DNA of 64,000 nt from CALJFL01 sp039964455 (GTDB lineage: Bacteria; Pseudomonadota; Gammaproteobacteria; Pseudomonadales; Halieaceae): contig JBDVXK010000025.1 of the NCBI GenBank assembly GCA_039964455.1, forward strand, positions 213,909-277,908, read 5' to 3'. Shown in pieces: positions 55,201-63,154 of this stretch; positions within the stretch are counted from its first letter, which is position 1; each line of letters begins with the position of its first letter. The position numbers and the translations under genes were made by a program. The notes beneath the pieces were generated by a model. That model did not search any database. It had not been told where the DNA came from and worked only from the letters and a program-made list of their open reading frames with translations.

Positions 55201-55791
55201 CACCCAGGCGCCACAGAAGCGCGACATCGCGATGCCAAGCAAACCGAAGTCGATGACTTCCTGGAGATTTGCCGGGTATAGAACAGGCATATGCATGTCT
55301 TCAAAGGTGGGCTCACAATGCGCCAATGTATCTGTTGAACGGCCACCATGGTCGTCACCGCAGACTGCAAGCACACCGCCGTGTTTAGATGAGCCTGCCA
55401 GATTTGCATGACGCATAGCGTCGACACTGCGGTCCAGCCCGGGATTCTTTCCATACCACATAGCAAATACGCCGTCGTGGATGCCGTCGCCATAGGCACC
55501 AGCCATTTGCGAGCCTTTTACCGCTGTTACCGCGAGGTCTTCGTTAACAGCAGGCAGAAACTTGATACCGTGTTCATCCAATACCTTAGGTATTTTTTCC
55601 ATCTCAAGATCGAGAGTGTGTAGAGGAGAACCTCGATAGCCGCTTATAAAACCGCGGGTATCAAGTCCGGCGGCCCTGTCACGTCGCGCTTGCAGAAGCC
55701 CGAGCCTAACCAGGGCTTGGCTACCTGTTAAATAGATCAGGCCGCTGTTTTGCTGGTATTTGTCGTCCAGGCTAATATTTTCCAAGTCCAT
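52285..55791 (-). CDS. Indolepyruvate ferredoxin oxidoreductase, fused alpha-beta type (second copy)
   Basis: A 1168-aa paralog of the 14704 gene, with the same order: TPP/pyrimidine domain (RGFISGYRGSPLHTLD), TPP-binding CSGCPHS and GIGCHGM, Fe-S cysteines (VCEGCGDCG, SCNKDYSC, GFCPSF) and C-terminal ITGVGGTGVVTVGALL. It ends with an extra tail rich in polar residues. AAGGAAA precedes the ATG. The neighbours are RidA and the racemase downstream and an acyl-CoA dehydrogenase upstream, suggesting breakdown of amino acids through 2-oxo acid and acyl-CoA. It may differ from the first copy in substrate. Confidence 0.92.
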   Translation of the reverse strand: MDLENISLDDKYQQNSGLIYLTGSQALVRLGLLQARRDRAAGLDTRGFISGYRGSPLHTLDLEMEKIPKVLDEHGIKFLPAVNEDLAVTAVKGSQMAGAYGDGIHDGVFAMWYGKNPGLDRSVDAMRHANLAGSSKHGGVLAVCGDDHGGRSTDTLAHCEPTFEDMHMPVLYPANLQEVIDFGLLGIAMSRFCGAWVGFKITTENCECSGVVDADINRVNIVEPEFEFPPGGVHSRQLDWWFMGWGQRMTRVKLPAAIAFARANNINKVTHTSGNRRYGIVAAGMAWLTVLEAFRSIGISEEDLDALGITILKIGMVFPIDLQGYREFASGLEEVLVVEEKRQQMEDALREACYGLPEESRPRIAGRYDEKGDLLVDDAGEMSPEMVVRAFAKRIAHIVDGEALSNRLELLHRQGTMMASLPAMPMARMPTFCSGCPHSRSTKTPEGTRAHGGIGCHGMAGFMDRGVMDFCQMGGEGIPWVGESSFVSTDHIFQSLGEGTYFHSGSLAIRQAVAAKVNITYKILFNDAVAMTGGQVVDGPISVPIITQQVRAEGVEKILVVTDEPEKYRGSQGLASGVTVHHRLEFAELQDQLKTWPGVSVLVYDQTCATEKRRRRKRGTYPDPAKRAFINDRVCEGCGDCGEKSSCISLLPITTEFGRKRVIDQSSCNKDYSCVEGFCPSFVTVIGGKLRQGQGTGESPPEFVSLPEPKLPPISAGSTYNVLITGVGGTGVVTVGALLGVAARIDGVATSILDQMGLAQKGGSVVSHLRFASSPADLKAIRINSCSTDLLLGCDSLTAAGDLAINTVNSGRTFAVVNANEAITGEFSRNPDLEFPAKTLHTRISLALGSERSEFIDASKLATSLMGDSIASNMFLFGYAWQKGLLPVSLDSILKAIELNGVRVDWNKEAFMWGRLAAHDLKAVEAYAEPAAPVNVVGVEKGSTEFFAAELTKYQSEAYANEYRMLVTEFKQSAEAKLENVDTLVKAVSKYAFKLMAYKDEYEVARLHSDPAFRQKLDEQFEGDYKLEFNLAPPGVARKDPFSGEPRKITLGPWMMVGFRLLRHFKILRGTAFDPFGKTAERRRERALLGEYRDVLNAVLSNLTEDNYDLAVELTSLPEKIRGYGHVKERHLVAYESSKEQLLAKLHGHDADSLATEVKVSNPEAQDA

Positions 55792-55905
55792 GTCTCTATT
55801 TCCTTTACGTATATCTTGGGCAGTTACAAAGTCTTGCCGCCAGATAATGACCTGCAGGCCGCAGATCTTTATCTACTTCTCGCAGCGGTAAAGCCCTCTT
55901 GGTAT

Positions 55906-57075
55906 TCACTTGCCAAGCAAGCCCAGCCGATTGGCTATATTGTTGCGCTGCATGTTTGATGAGCCACCGGCTATCGGCAATACAATAATGTCGCGAACGT
56001 AGCGCTCCATGTCGTAGTCCCGGGCATAGCCATAGGCGCCCATGATTTTCTGGCAGTTTAGGACGATTTCCACTGAGCTTTCTGCAACAAATAGTTTTGT
56101 CATCGAGCTGGAAACCGCACAATCCAACCCCTTGTTGGCCATCTCCGCCGCGTTGTAAAGCATTAGGCGGCAGGCCTCTAACTTGGTCTTAACGTCTGAT
56201 AGTGAATGGCGCACAGCCTGATGGGCGCATATCGGTTTGCCGAACTGCTTGCGCTGCTGAGCGTATTCCCAGGTGTCTTCGACGGCTGCTGCCGCGATAC
56301 CATAAGCAAGCGCAGCCGTCTCTATACGTTCAACATCCAGCGCAGCTGTGGCCAGCATAGGCCAACCTTTGTTGAGCTTTTGTGGACCGCCGAGAACACA
56401 GTCCAGCGGCACCTCAACATCTTCGAAGATAGTGTCAGTCGTAGCCGCGTAACGAAACCCGGTATGCTCAATATCAACAAATGTTAAACCGGCGCGATCA
56501 GTCGGAACGACCACTAACGAGAGGTTATTGTAGCGGTCTTCCTTGGGACCACTGCGTACGAGAGTTAAAATATAATCAGCATCGCGTGCAGCGGTACACC
56601 AGCGCTTGGTGCCATTTATAACGAGACTCTGACCATCCGGACTCAACTTGGCGGTGGTCCCGACCGATGCTAGATCACCACCGACATCCGGTTCGCTTAA
56701 TCCATAGGCGAAAAGAATCTCTCCATTGGCCAGCCTGGGCAGCAGTTCGCGCCGCTGCTCTTCATTGCCGTTTTCAGCTATATTCAGGCCACCGTAGAAA
56801 GCCGCGTGTATATAGGGGCCGGATAGGAAGGTGCCACGTCTGGACAACTCTTCTATCACGGCTATAGAGGCAACGATATCTACACCGGCACCTCCAAACT
56901 CTTCGGGAATAGTAAGGCCACAAATACCCATCTGAGCAAGCTGCCGAAAGACATCCCGAGGGAAATGACACTGCGCATCACATTCCCTCGCCTGTTCGCG
57001 AGTAAAATTCTGTTGCAGGAATCGCTGGATACTCTCCCGCAACATTCCGATATGCTCCGCTTCCTGAACACTCAT
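55906..57075 (-). CDS. Acyl-CoA dehydrogenase
   Basis: Acyl-CoA dehydrogenase of 389 aa. The flavin motif FAYGLSEPDVGGDLASV and the KRWCTAA loop are clear, but the catalytic glutamate position of EGTxEIQ is Gly370 in AGGSSNMQ. Such proteins either use another base or form hetero-oligomers with an active partner, as in the ChsE/FadE steroid dehydrogenases. It is the first gene of the minus-strand run leading to the second IOR and is divergent from an AraC regulator with a palindrome between them. Substrate unknown. Confidence 0.88.
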   Translation of the reverse strand: MSVQEAEHIGMLRESIQRFLQQNFTREQARECDAQCHFPRDVFRQLAQMGICGLTIPEEFGGAGVDIVASIAVIEELSRRGTFLSGPYIHAAFYGGLNIAENGNEEQRRELLPRLANGEILFAYGLSEPDVGGDLASVGTTAKLSPDGQSLVINGTKRWCTAARDADYILTLVRSGPKEDRYNNLSLVVVPTDRAGLTFVDIEHTGFRYAATTDTIFEDVEVPLDCVLGGPQKLNKGWPMLATAALDVERIETAALAYGIAAAAVEDTWEYAQQRKQFGKPICAHQAVRHSLSDVKTKLEACRLMLYNAAEMANKGLDCAVSSSMTKLFVAESSVEIVLNCQKIMGAYGYARDYDMERYVRDIIVLPIAGGSSNMQRNNIANRLGLLGK

Positions 57076-57133
57076 TATGGCCCGGCGCCTCTATGTTATT
57101 CGCAACTTGGGAATCGTAGTTTGCTGCATAACC

Positions 57134-57152
57134 TATGACCGCGCCGGTCATA
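57134..57152. promoter_or_regulatory. Perfect 8-3-8 palindrome in a divergent promoter region
   Basis: TATGACCG (57134-57141), CGC, CGGTCATA (57145-57152). It sits between the acyl-CoA dehydrogenase start (-) and the AraC gene (+). The form and position suggest an operator controlling one or both. No such site is seen upstream of the other two AraC genes. Confidence 0.55.
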
Positions 57153-57273
57153 TTCGGTACATCCGCGGGCGCAAGAGACCAATGTCCTACTGGTAACTGG
57201 CTGCAGTACAAACGCGAGGAGATGGGGTATGATTCTGGTCTCCTCGGTAATAAAAATTCAATGGGATTAGGCA

Positions 57274-58311
57274 TTGAAAAGAAGCGGCTCTTCCAGCTAC
57301 GCCGGTTCGGTAGTGGTAATACACCAGGCGCTACAATCCTATGGAGTGGACGCAGACGCACTACTGTGTGGCCTGCAACTCGACGTTAGGGAACTCAGGG
57401 CCACGTCTACCCGGGTGCCAGAAGAAACCTATGATGAGCTTATTTTCCGCGCGGTGAAGGCCAGCGGTGAACCGGCGTTTGGCCTGCGCTATGCGGATTT
57501 CTGCCATCCCACCAGCTTCGGTGCGCTGGGGTTGGCACTGCTGGCGAGTGAAACCCTTCAGGACTACTGCGAACGCTGGGTGCGTTACTTCGCCCTGATC
57601 AACACCAATGAAACAGTAGAGTTCGGATCTGACGCGGGACTTGCCTATCTGGCAGACACCCGTATTCCCTCGAACGCCGTTCCCGCCGTAGAGCGAGCTC
57701 ATGAAGACGCCTTCATTGCGCTTGTCGTGAAGTATATGCGGTTAATGTATCGCCCGGATTACGTGCCGGCCAAGGTTAGCTCCACTTGGCCTGCTCCCGA
57801 CGATGACAGCAGTGTGTACCGTGACTATTTTGGTATTGAACCCGAATTCAACTCCGTGCGTAACGCTGTCTATATCTCCAAGGAGGACCTGGTGGTGCCG
57901 TTGCCCGCAGCCAATGCAGCACTTGCCCGACAGAACGATCAAGTTGTGGTTGAATTCCTGGCCAAAATGAACAAGGTGGATCTACCCTCCCAGGTCAACC
58001 GCAAGATTATCGAGTTACTCCCCTCTGGCGATTGTAATAACGAGAGAATAGCTATGTCTCTCAATATGAGCGTCAGGGCCCTGTATAACAAGCTCAACAA
58101 GGCCGGGACCAGCTACCAGGAGTTGCTCGATAACACGCGAAAACAACTGGCTTTCCAGTATATGGTCAGGGAAGAAGTAACAATCAGTGAAATCGCCTAC
58201 TTGCTGGGATTTACCGACTGCAGCAATTTCTCCCGTGCATTCCGGCGCTGGTCCGGCCAGTCTCCGTCTGACTTCAGGGACAACTATCCAGACGCAGCAG
58301 ATAGGCTATAG
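57274..58311 (+). CDS. AraC family transcriptional regulator
   Basis: Third AraC regulator of the same architecture, 345 aa, most like the 30338 protein. The N-terminal effector domain includes KMNKVDLPSQVNRKIIELLP, and the C-terminal HTH has VTISEIAYLLGFTD and NFSRAFRRWSGQSPSDFR. The TTG at 57274 is supported because an in-frame stop precedes it at 57268 and its N-terminus aligns with the 30338 protein; the GTG at 57313 is the alternative. It is divergent from the acyl-CoA dehydrogenase and upstream of an SDR gene. Confidence 0.83.
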   Translation: MKRSGSSSYAGSVVVIHQALQSYGVDADALLCGLQLDVRELRATSTRVPEETYDELIFRAVKASGEPAFGLRYADFCHPTSFGALGLALLASETLQDYCERWVRYFALINTNETVEFGSDAGLAYLADTRIPSNAVPAVERAHEDAFIALVVKYMRLMYRPDYVPAKVSSTWPAPDDDSSVYRDYFGIEPEFNSVRNAVYISKEDLVVPLPAANAALARQNDQVVVEFLAKMNKVDLPSQVNRKIIELLPSGDCNNERIAMSLNMSVRALYNKLNKAGTSYQELLDNTRKQLAFQYMVREEVTISEIAYLLGFTDCSNFSRAFRRWSGQSPSDFRDNYPDAADRL

Positions 58312-58455
58312 CATTTTTTCTCCCTGACAGAACTATGCGGGAAAAGGGTCGAGCCCTGCCATAAATGACAGGCGCTTATTAGACCATTGGGGCATTATCG
58401 TCTGCTAGGCGCATATCGTATCGACATTCATAAAATCTGCATTGAGGAATAGCGA

Positions 58456-59223
58456 GTGGAATTAGGCATACGCGACAAAGTGGCTTTAGTGAATGGCGCG
58501 GCTTCGGACAAAGGCATAGGGAACGTATGCGCCAGAGCTCTCGCCAAGGAAGGCGCCAAACTCGTACTCACTGACATTCAGGAGGATGGCATTCAACGCC
58601 TGGCAGCAGAGCTGCGGCGGCTGGGCGGGCGGGCAATCGCAGTTGCGGCGGACCAGACCCGTCATGAGGATGTCAGCATCGTAGTTGATCGAGCGTTAGA
58701 AGAGTTTGGTCGCGTAGACATTCTGGTCAACTGCGCCGCGCTGACTAACAATATGGGTAGTGTGACCAATATGGAGCCCGAGCAATGGCGTCGGGAACTG
58801 GATGTCAGTCTGACCGGACCCTACTTGTGGAGTCGCGCCGCCCTACCGATCATGCGCAGCCGTGGCTGGGGAAGAATTCTGAATATTTCTTCGACAAATG
58901 CACTCACCGGCCAACCCGGAGTGCCCGCTTATGTAGCCGCTAAAGGTGGCTTGAATTCACTCACTCGGCAGATTGCCAGGGAGCAGGCCTCGCGAGGCAT
59001 CACCTGCAACGCACTGGTGCTGGGCCCTATCAAAACCGGGATCTATGACAAAGGCACTTTTGATGCGCAAACAGTACAGAAAATGGTTGATCGCGTGCCA
59101 TTGGGGCGCATGGGAACTCCCGAAGAGGTAGCGCAGTTCGCTACTTTTATCTGCTCACCACTAGCAAGTTTCCTCACCGGTGAGCTGATTACGCTTGACG
59201 GGGGCATGACCCTGGGTAATTAA
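58456..59223 (+). CDS. Short-chain dehydrogenase/reductase (SDR)
   Basis: NAD(P)-dependent SDR of 255 aa, similar to FabG or bile-acid/steroid hydroxy-dehydrogenases. The cofactor motif GAASDKGIG (14-22) replaces the usual TGxxxGIG, the NAG-like segment reads VNCAAL, and the catalytic S145/146, Y159 and K163 are present. The C-terminal LITLDGGMTLGN is typical. The GTG start at 58456 has GAGGA ten bases before it. The substrate, a hydroxy or keto group on an acyl or cyclic compound, is unknown. Confidence 0.88.
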   Translation: MELGIRDKVALVNGAASDKGIGNVCARALAKEGAKLVLTDIQEDGIQRLAAELRRLGGRAIAVAADQTRHEDVSIVVDRALEEFGRVDILVNCAALTNNMGSVTNMEPEQWRRELDVSLTGPYLWSRAALPIMRSRGWGRILNISSTNALTGQPGVPAYVAAKGGLNSLTRQIAREQASRGITCNALVLGPIKTGIYDKGTFDAQTVQKMVDRVPLGRMGTPEEVAQFATFICSPLASFLTGELITLDGGMTLGN

Positions 59224-59637
59224 GGGTAGCTTCCGCGAATCAGGAACTCGCTACTGGAAATTCAGCAATAACTCATTTCCGAGTACTGACTAATTAGCTT
59301 TCTCAAGTAAGAGAAATCCACCCCTCTGAATTCAAGCAACTGCCCTACTCCACTCAGCAAACGCTCCGATCCTGAGATTCCGATCAACGCCAGCGGCGTG
59401 AAGCCATATTAAGTGGTAATCTAAAAGGGTTGCAGAGACTGCACCTGCCTCCTTTACTCGGTGGGTGTATAGTAAGCCTTCCACGCGCCCGTAGCTCAGC
59501 TGGATGTAGTAGCTGGGTTCGACGGGGCGACCTTCCGTCAGTGGGACGGAGACGGCCAAGCGCATCGATTCTCTCCAGGCGCGCCGTTAAATTAGGGGCT
59601 GTTCCGGCCCGGAACTCACCACGCAGCGGAGCATGAT
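59224..59637. other. Gene-free stretch with tRNA-like remnant
   Basis: A 414-base region between the SDR and a small hypothetical gene. It holds a TTTCTC/GAGAAA hairpin (59299-59316) and the tRNA-Arg-like sequence at 59485-59585. I see nothing else: no convincing coding frame, and no terminator with a T tract after the SDR stop. Confidence 0.6.
59485..59585 (+). pseudogene. tRNA-Arg-like remnant
   Basis: The first 21 bases (59485-59505: GCGCCCGTAGCTCAGCTGGAT) match the acceptor and D-arm start of bacterial tRNA-Arg as I know it. GGCGC at 59578-59582 can pair with GCGCC at 59485-59489. The middle does not fold as a normal tRNA: it has a TCCGT-N7-ACGGA hairpin (59534-59550) and a GTTCGA out of place at about 59517, and no CCA follows. 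Most likely a degenerate or disrupted tRNA gene, or a chimera of tRNA fragments. Confidence 0.45.
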
Positions 59638-59952
59638 ATGTTTTTCAAAATCAGGAAAGACTCCAAGGCTGAGGTGACCACCTCTCAGGCCATACGCCAT
59701 CTGCTTGTGTTTCAGCTAAAACTGGCGGCGGATGCATTTCGTGACCTGCTGCTGAGTCCTGTCAGCATGCTTGTTTTTGCCGTCGACGTAATCCGCAAGC
59801 CCACACTGGAGGATAGCCTTTACCTGAGGTTGATGCTTTTGGGAAGAAAGTCTGACCAGATGATCAACCTGTTTGATGAGCATAAAGATGCAGGACATTT
59901 CACCGTAGACCAGGCGGTAGAGGAATTAGAGGAGCTGGTTCTTAAGAGGTGA
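59638..59952 (+). CDS. Small hypothetical protein
   Basis: Protein of 104 aa, not recognised. It starts MFFKIRKDSKAEVTT, has one amphipathic or weakly hydrophobic segment (DLLLSPVSMLVFAVDVI), and ends in the helical DQAVEELEELVLKR. GGAG lies six bases before the ATG, so it looks translated. It stands just after the tRNA-like remnant and about 100 bases before a palindromic hairpin. Confidence 0.6.
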   Translation: MFFKIRKDSKAEVTTSQAIRHLLVFQLKLAADAFRDLLLSPVSMLVFAVDVIRKPTLEDSLYLRLMLLGRKSDQMINLFDEHKDAGHFTVDQAVEELEELVLKR

Positions 59953-60056
59953 CGGCATCAGGAAGGTACTTGGTGGCATCTGAGGACGATCTGCCGCCCC
60001 ACTGAACATTTCCAGGGTAATGGCCTGCGATTGCTCTGTAACGACAATTAGCTGAT

Positions 60057-60085
60057 GTCCGCTTTGAATTGAAAGCGGACGTTTA
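60057..60085 (+). terminator. 9-bp hairpin with T-rich tail (also a copy of the local palindrome)
   Basis: GTCCGCTTT (60057-60065), six-base loop, AAAGCGGAC (60072-60080), then GTTTATTT. It is positioned to end transcription of the small gene ending at 59952. The same TCCGCTT/AAAGCGGA arms recur at 61321 and 63813, so it may equally be a dispersed repeat. Confidence 0.55.
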
Positions 60086-60138
60086 TTTACACCGGCCAGC
60101 AGGCCCAATATGTGCGCTAAATGCGTTGGAATTCATGT

Positions 60139-61242
60139 ATGAGTATAAATCGCAGGGAAGTCATAAAAGGCTCGTTTGTTTCGGCAGCATCGTTACTACT
60201 CGCCCAACCAAATCAGATCTTTGCTGGAAATTTAGATCGCCAACTTGAGCTTTCGGTCGCTGGGTATCCTTTCAATCATGTAAAGGCTCTCATGAGCGGC
60301 AAAGCCGAAATCGAAGGCTGTAATACAGAATTCGAAATTGACAAGATTGGCAAGATGAACACCCATGTTTTTTCAGGGCCGCAAACACGCGCTATTACGG
60401 AAATAGGCCTAGCACCGTTCATGGTCGCATATGCGAATGACAATTTCCGTGACTATTCCTTGCTTCCAATTTTTCCTTTCAGGACATTCAGGCATAGAAG
60501 TATCTTCGTTCATTCCGACGCAGGTATAGAAAACCCGTCACAGCTCAAAGGTAAGCGGGTCGCCACGCCGGGATATTCATCAACTTCTTTACAATGGATT
60601 CGCGGAATACTGCAGGACGAGTATGGCGTTAAACCCGAGGACATTGAATGGGTTTTATCCGCCAAGGACTCAGCTGCAGCGACTTCAGGAGCGCCCTCAA
60701 AAAACGAGAATGTGTTCCCCAAAGGACTGACAGTAAGGAATGGGCCACCAGGTAAAGACGAATCTGACCTGCTTCTCGACAGAGATGTTGATGCTCTTTT
60801 TCATGCAGTCGAGCCACGAGCATTTGTTGAAGGTAACCCGAAAGTGCGGCGGCTCTTTAGCGATGTTCGCACTGTCGAGCGAGACTATTACTCTCGTACG
60901 GGAATATTTCCCATCATGCATGCAGTAGCGATTCGAAATGATTTGGTAAGTGAACATCCCTGGCTACCTCAGGCAGTGTTCAACGCTTATTCTGAATCCA
61001 AAACTATCGCTTACGGGGAAATGAAGAAGAAAAACTTTTTCGGAACACTCCCATGGAACGCCCAAGAGATCGAGGAAACGCAGCACCTGATGGGAAAGAA
61101 TTTTTGGCCCTACGCGATAGAACCTAATCGGAAAGCGCTTGAAACTCTATTTCGGTACTCTCACGAGCAAGGCCTCGCTGCACGACGCCTAACAGTTGAG
61201 GAACTGTTTGTGCCGTCGACACTAGAGTTGAGTGAATCGTGA
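60139..61242 (+). CDS. Tat-exported Pht5-like protein (4,5-dihydroxyphthalate decarboxylase / periplasmic binding-like)
   Basis: Protein of 367 aa with a twin-arginine-type leader (SINRREVIKGSFVSAASLLLA). The mature part resembles 4,5-dihydroxyphthalate decarboxylase (Pht5), a family built on a periplasmic-binding-protein fold, with LSVAGYPFNHVKALMSG at the start and LKGKRVATPGYSSTSLQWIRG in the ligand region. Export suggests either an extracytoplasmic binding protein for an aromatic or carboxylic ligand or an unusual secreted decarboxylase. The ATG at 60139 puts the RR near residue 5; an ATG six codons earlier is possible. No transporter genes adjoin it. Confidence 0.72.
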   Translation: MSINRREVIKGSFVSAASLLLAQPNQIFAGNLDRQLELSVAGYPFNHVKALMSGKAEIEGCNTEFEIDKIGKMNTHVFSGPQTRAITEIGLAPFMVAYANDNFRDYSLLPIFPFRTFRHRSIFVHSDAGIENPSQLKGKRVATPGYSSTSLQWIRGILQDEYGVKPEDIEWVLSAKDSAAATSGAPSKNENVFPKGLTVRNGPPGKDESDLLLDRDVDALFHAVEPRAFVEGNPKVRRLFSDVRTVERDYYSRTGIFPIMHAVAIRNDLVSEHPWLPQAVFNAYSESKTIAYGEMKKKNFFGTLPWNAQEIEETQHLMGKNFWPYAIEPNRKALETLFRYSHEQGLAARRLTVEELFVPSTLELSES

Positions 61243-61320
61243 TTGATTTTTGCAAAGAAGATGCCCAGGTCTGGCCCTATGTCAGACGTTTAGAGAAGCC
61301 ATATTAGCTGCAGACCATAG

Positions 61321-61359
61321 TCCGCTTGTGGGCATTGCTTTCATTGATGTCGAAGCGGA
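61321..61359. repeat. Palindromic element, TCCGCTT/AAGCGGA type
   Basis: TCCGCTT (61321-61327) and AAGCGGA (61353-61359) are perfect inverted arms around 25 bases. They share their sequence with the hairpins at 60057 and 63813. It lies between the Pht5-like gene and the sulfatase. Confidence 0.5.
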
Positions 61360-61410
61360 TTGTTGAGTAGAATCGACCCCTCAATCGAAGTTTTGCCTAT
61401 AGGAATCACT

Positions 61411-63078
61411 ATGAAATCAAAGTCATGCGGCTTGGGGGCTACATCACTAAAGTGCGCCGCCGTACTAGCAGCTCTATTCGTCAGTAGCCAGGCTATGGCT
61501 GAAAAGCCCATTGTTCATGATGGCGAGTACAATTTTGTTAAGGCCCAATACGGCGATAGCTGGGATAAGGAAGATCGAGAAATTGATGCCGCGCTGGCGG
61601 AAATACGCGAAAGGAACGGCGGTAAGCGCCCTAACATCTTATATATACTGATTGACGACATCAGTTTCGGGCAGATGGGAAATCGTGCGCTTAATTATGT
61701 CACGGGAATCAAGACTCCCAATATCAACGCATTTGCGTCAGAGGGTATGTCCCTTTTTAGGATGTATACAGAGCCGTCATGTACACCGACCCGAGCAGCC
61801 TTCCTGACAGGGCGACATCCGGTGCGTACTGGCCTCAAGGAAGTCAAAGCGGTTCTTGTCGGTGAAGGTTTGTCCGCAGACGAGGTCACCATTGCTGAAG
61901 TGTTGTCTAAGTCTGGTTACAACACCTCCCATGTGGGCAAATGGCACCAGGGTGATATTGAAGAAGCCTATCCCCATAACCAAGGGTTTGATTGGGCCGC
62001 TTTCCCGTTGCATCAGCAGGTGCAATTGGCACTGATGTCGGCCGAAGCTGCGCAGGCAAACAACCTGCTTGGCTGGTATCACGAGAGTCAGTCTGGTGAA
62101 TTTGCAGTCGACCGTCTGTTCAAGCCCTCCGGTTTGACCACCGGTTTAGAGGCGAGCAAAGGCGGAAAGGCACGTGAGATTGACCTCAAGCCAGGTGAAG
62201 AGTGGACTCAGGCACATTACGTTGAAATGAATGAGCGCTATCAGCGCCAAACGCTTGAGCAGCTGCAAGAGTTGGCGAAAGAAGATGAGCCTTTCTTCCT
62301 GCAGTACTGGCCACTGTGGCCTCTGAATTTTGTCAATGACGGGCAGGCCATCTCCCAGAACGGGGGTTTTCATGCTGACAAATTGCAGCTTATTGATGGC
62401 TGGATAGGTGATGTATTCGACGAGGTGGAAGAGCTTGGAATTGCTGAGAATACTCTGATCGTTTTTATGGCGGATAATGGTCTGATGTTCCAATTTGAAG
62501 GCACTTCCGGGCTGAACCAGCTGGTTTACCGCGGCGGCAAGACCCAGCACCTGGAAGGCGGCGTGCGAGTTGATGCCTTTGCTCGCTGGCCTGGAGTCAT
62601 CGAGGCCGGCAGTGCAGCTGGTGACATCGTGCATGTTTCCGATCTCTTCACCACTTTTGCTCGGGTTGCGCAGGCGGAGAAATACATTCCGCGTGACCGT
62701 GTTATCGACGGCATCGATCAGCTGCCCCTGTTGCTCAATGGCGAACACCACGGACGCCGCGACTGGGTGTATATCTACGAAAACGAGTCGATGAAGTCCA
62801 TCGTCAAGCAGGAGTATAAAATGCACATACCCGCTCCGGGTGTCCCCGCTGCCGTTGCAGGGGTATACAATGTTCTGCGTGACCCTCGAGAGGAGCATCC
62901 TTTGATTGGGCAGGCGTTGTGGTCAGGAGCCTCCTTTTCGGATATGGCCAAGCGACACATGTTGACTATCAAGAAGTACCCGCACCTCCAGCAGGGCACG
63001 GACGAGCCCTATAAGGGTATAGAGAATCTAAGGCCAGAAAGTAAAAAAGCAGTGGATGTATTCATGTCCTGGCACTGA
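61411..63078 (+). CDS. Exported sulfatase (arylsulfatase family)
   Basis: Sulfatase of 555 aa, hydrolysing a sulfate ester. The signal peptide is AAVLAALFVSSQAMA, cleaved before EKPI. The formylglycine motif SCTPTRA puts the converted cysteine at C124; D82 and D83 (ILIDDISFG) and the late FMADNG supply metal ligands, and HVGKWHQGD contains the usual lysine and histidine. It needs a formylglycine-generating enzyme encoded elsewhere. The start at 61411 follows AGGA; the frame reaches 61360. Some members act on sulfated sterols, aromatics or polysaccharides; the substrate here is not known. Confidence 0.9.
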   Translation: MKSKSCGLGATSLKCAAVLAALFVSSQAMAEKPIVHDGEYNFVKAQYGDSWDKEDREIDAALAEIRERNGGKRPNILYILIDDISFGQMGNRALNYVTGIKTPNINAFASEGMSLFRMYTEPSCTPTRAAFLTGRHPVRTGLKEVKAVLVGEGLSADEVTIAEVLSKSGYNTSHVGKWHQGDIEEAYPHNQGFDWAAFPLHQQVQLALMSAEAAQANNLLGWYHESQSGEFAVDRLFKPSGLTTGLEASKGGKAREIDLKPGEEWTQAHYVEMNERYQRQTLEQLQELAKEDEPFFLQYWPLWPLNFVNDGQAISQNGGFHADKLQLIDGWIGDVFDEVEELGIAENTLIVFMADNGLMFQFEGTSGLNQLVYRGGKTQHLEGGVRVDAFARWPGVIEAGSAAGDIVHVSDLFTTFARVAQAEKYIPRDRVIDGIDQLPLLLNGEHHGRRDWVYIYENESMKSIVKQEYKMHIPAPGVPAAVAGVYNVLRDPREEHPLIGQALWSGASFSDMAKRHMLTIKKYPHLQQGTDEPYKGIENLRPESKKAVDVFMSWH

Positions 63079-63091
63079 TTTCTGGCACACG

Positions 63092-63130
63092 AAAAATGCC
63101 GAAGCTAGAATTCATGGAAGTGAATTCGGC
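63092..63130 (-). terminator. Rho-independent terminator
   Basis: GCCGAA (63098-63103) pairs with TTCGGC (63125-63130), with an alternative inner GAATTCA/TGAATTC stem. On the minus strand the stem is followed by ATTTTT. It ends the minus-strand gene at 63155 and lies in the convergent gap after the sulfatase. Confidence 0.6.
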
Positions 63131-63154
63131 GCAAGTAGAGCAAACTTCAATCTA

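Noticed and set aside
59299..59316. TTTCTC/GAGAAA hairpin after the SDR gene as terminator
   Set aside because: The stem is only six weak pairs and is not followed by a T tract.
59485..59585. Functional tRNA-Arg
   Set aside because: D and anticodon arms cannot be folded normally and the 3' CCA is absent, so I list it only as a remnant.
62146..62898. Minus-strand open frame of 250 codons
   Set aside because: Lies wholly inside the sulfatase gene on the other strand; no family resemblance.
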